From: Rhodoferax sp.
Lineage (GTDB): Bacteria > Pseudomonadota > Gammaproteobacteria > Burkholderiales > Burkholderiaceae_C
NCBI GenBank assembly: GCA_025358555.1
Contig: JANYJD010000039.1
Location: 1-40,248, forward strand
Length of the DNA: 40,248 bases
Reading direction: 5' to 3'
Below the pieces are notes generated by a model. That model was not told the DNA's origin and made no database searches. It saw only the letters and a list, made by a program, of their open reading frames with translations. Positions 40,171 through 40,248 of the stretch are shown here, one piece after another; the stretch's first letter is position 1; each line of letters starts with the position of its first letter. A program made the position numbers and the translations under genes.

Positions 40171-40204
40171 GACACCTTATCGTTAAGTCAAGAAGGAGTC
40201 GAAG

Positions 40205-40248
40205 ATGCCAAGAAAGTACAACCCTAAGCCGCCGTATCCGGCGCAATT
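40205..40248 (+). CDS. IS3-type transposase OrfA, start only (runs off the window)
   Basis: ATG 40205 has AAGGAG upstream. The visible frame MPRKYNPKPPYPAQF matches the first residues of OrfA proteins with a Tyr-Pro-x-Phe start to the helix-turn-helix. The rest lies outside the window. Confidence 0.55.
   Translation, partial: MPRKYNPKPPYPAQ

Overview
The window reads as chromosomal DNA of a betaproteobacterium, most likely Comamonadaceae (a Polaromonas/Rhodoferax-like organism). The grounds are high G+C, protein families typical of that group, and small intergenic repeats of a kind I associate with those genomes. This is inference from gene content; no 16S or tRNA gene is present. Most of it is dense, operon-organised envelope, redox and repair genes. 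Both ends, and an island near 18.8-19.8 kb, are littered with decayed mobile elements and broken genes.

Layout. 0-2.3 kb: a decayed IS110 transposase, an IS5 scrap and an IS3-type element with recognisable terminal inverted repeats but a doubtful active site. 2.4-6.9 kb: an FNR-like site, a DUF6544-type membrane protein, a frameshifted monoheme cytochrome c, a quinone-reductase pseudogene fused in frame to an M23-peptidase remnant, then a VIT-type metal transporter and an MFS transporter. 6.9-8.6 kb: two flavin oxidoreductases. 8.7-12.1 kb: a MacAB-like tripartite export operon on the minus strand. 12.2-15.3 kb: a glycine-zipper lipoprotein, an alternative oxidase and phosphoglucomutase.

15.3-18.75 kb is the most interesting block: a compact operon with an ECF sigma factor (with a good ECF-type promoter just in front of it), a Tat-exported ferritin-like protein, a monoheme cytochrome c, a frameshifted two-CxxCH cytochrome c lipoprotein and a Tat/lipobox protein with three His-x-His motifs. 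It looks like a sigma-controlled periplasmic metal/redox module. I do not recognise it as a described system. Directly downstream lies a wrecked second copy of the two-heme cytochrome, cut by an IS5-family relic, followed by an OmpW-like relic.

19.8-28.4 kb is an envelope/stress region: CHRD lipoprotein, a protein with a DUF2384-like tail, a multi-pass membrane protein, a 24-residue membrane peptide, a general-stress PNPOx-like protein, AsmA, a deleted fumC, a small hydrophilic protein, a collagen-like lipoprotein, a DUF3309 peptide, a sorbosone-dehydrogenase-like beta-propeller and DUF2177. 28.5-34.5 kb is the four-gene ligase-associated DNA repair operon (exonuclease, ATP-dependent ligase, Lhr-type helicase, PdeM), every junction overlapping by 4 bp. 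A cardiolipin-synthase-like lipoprotein follows.

36-40.2 kb is more A+T rich and looks acquired: IS256, IS21, group II intron and Rieske-oxygenase remnants surround an intact class II aldolase/decarboxylase, a MarR regulator and a secreted alpha/beta hydrolase with a clear promoter/operator. The window ends inside a new IS3-type orfA. No CRISPR array, tRNA or rRNA was seen.
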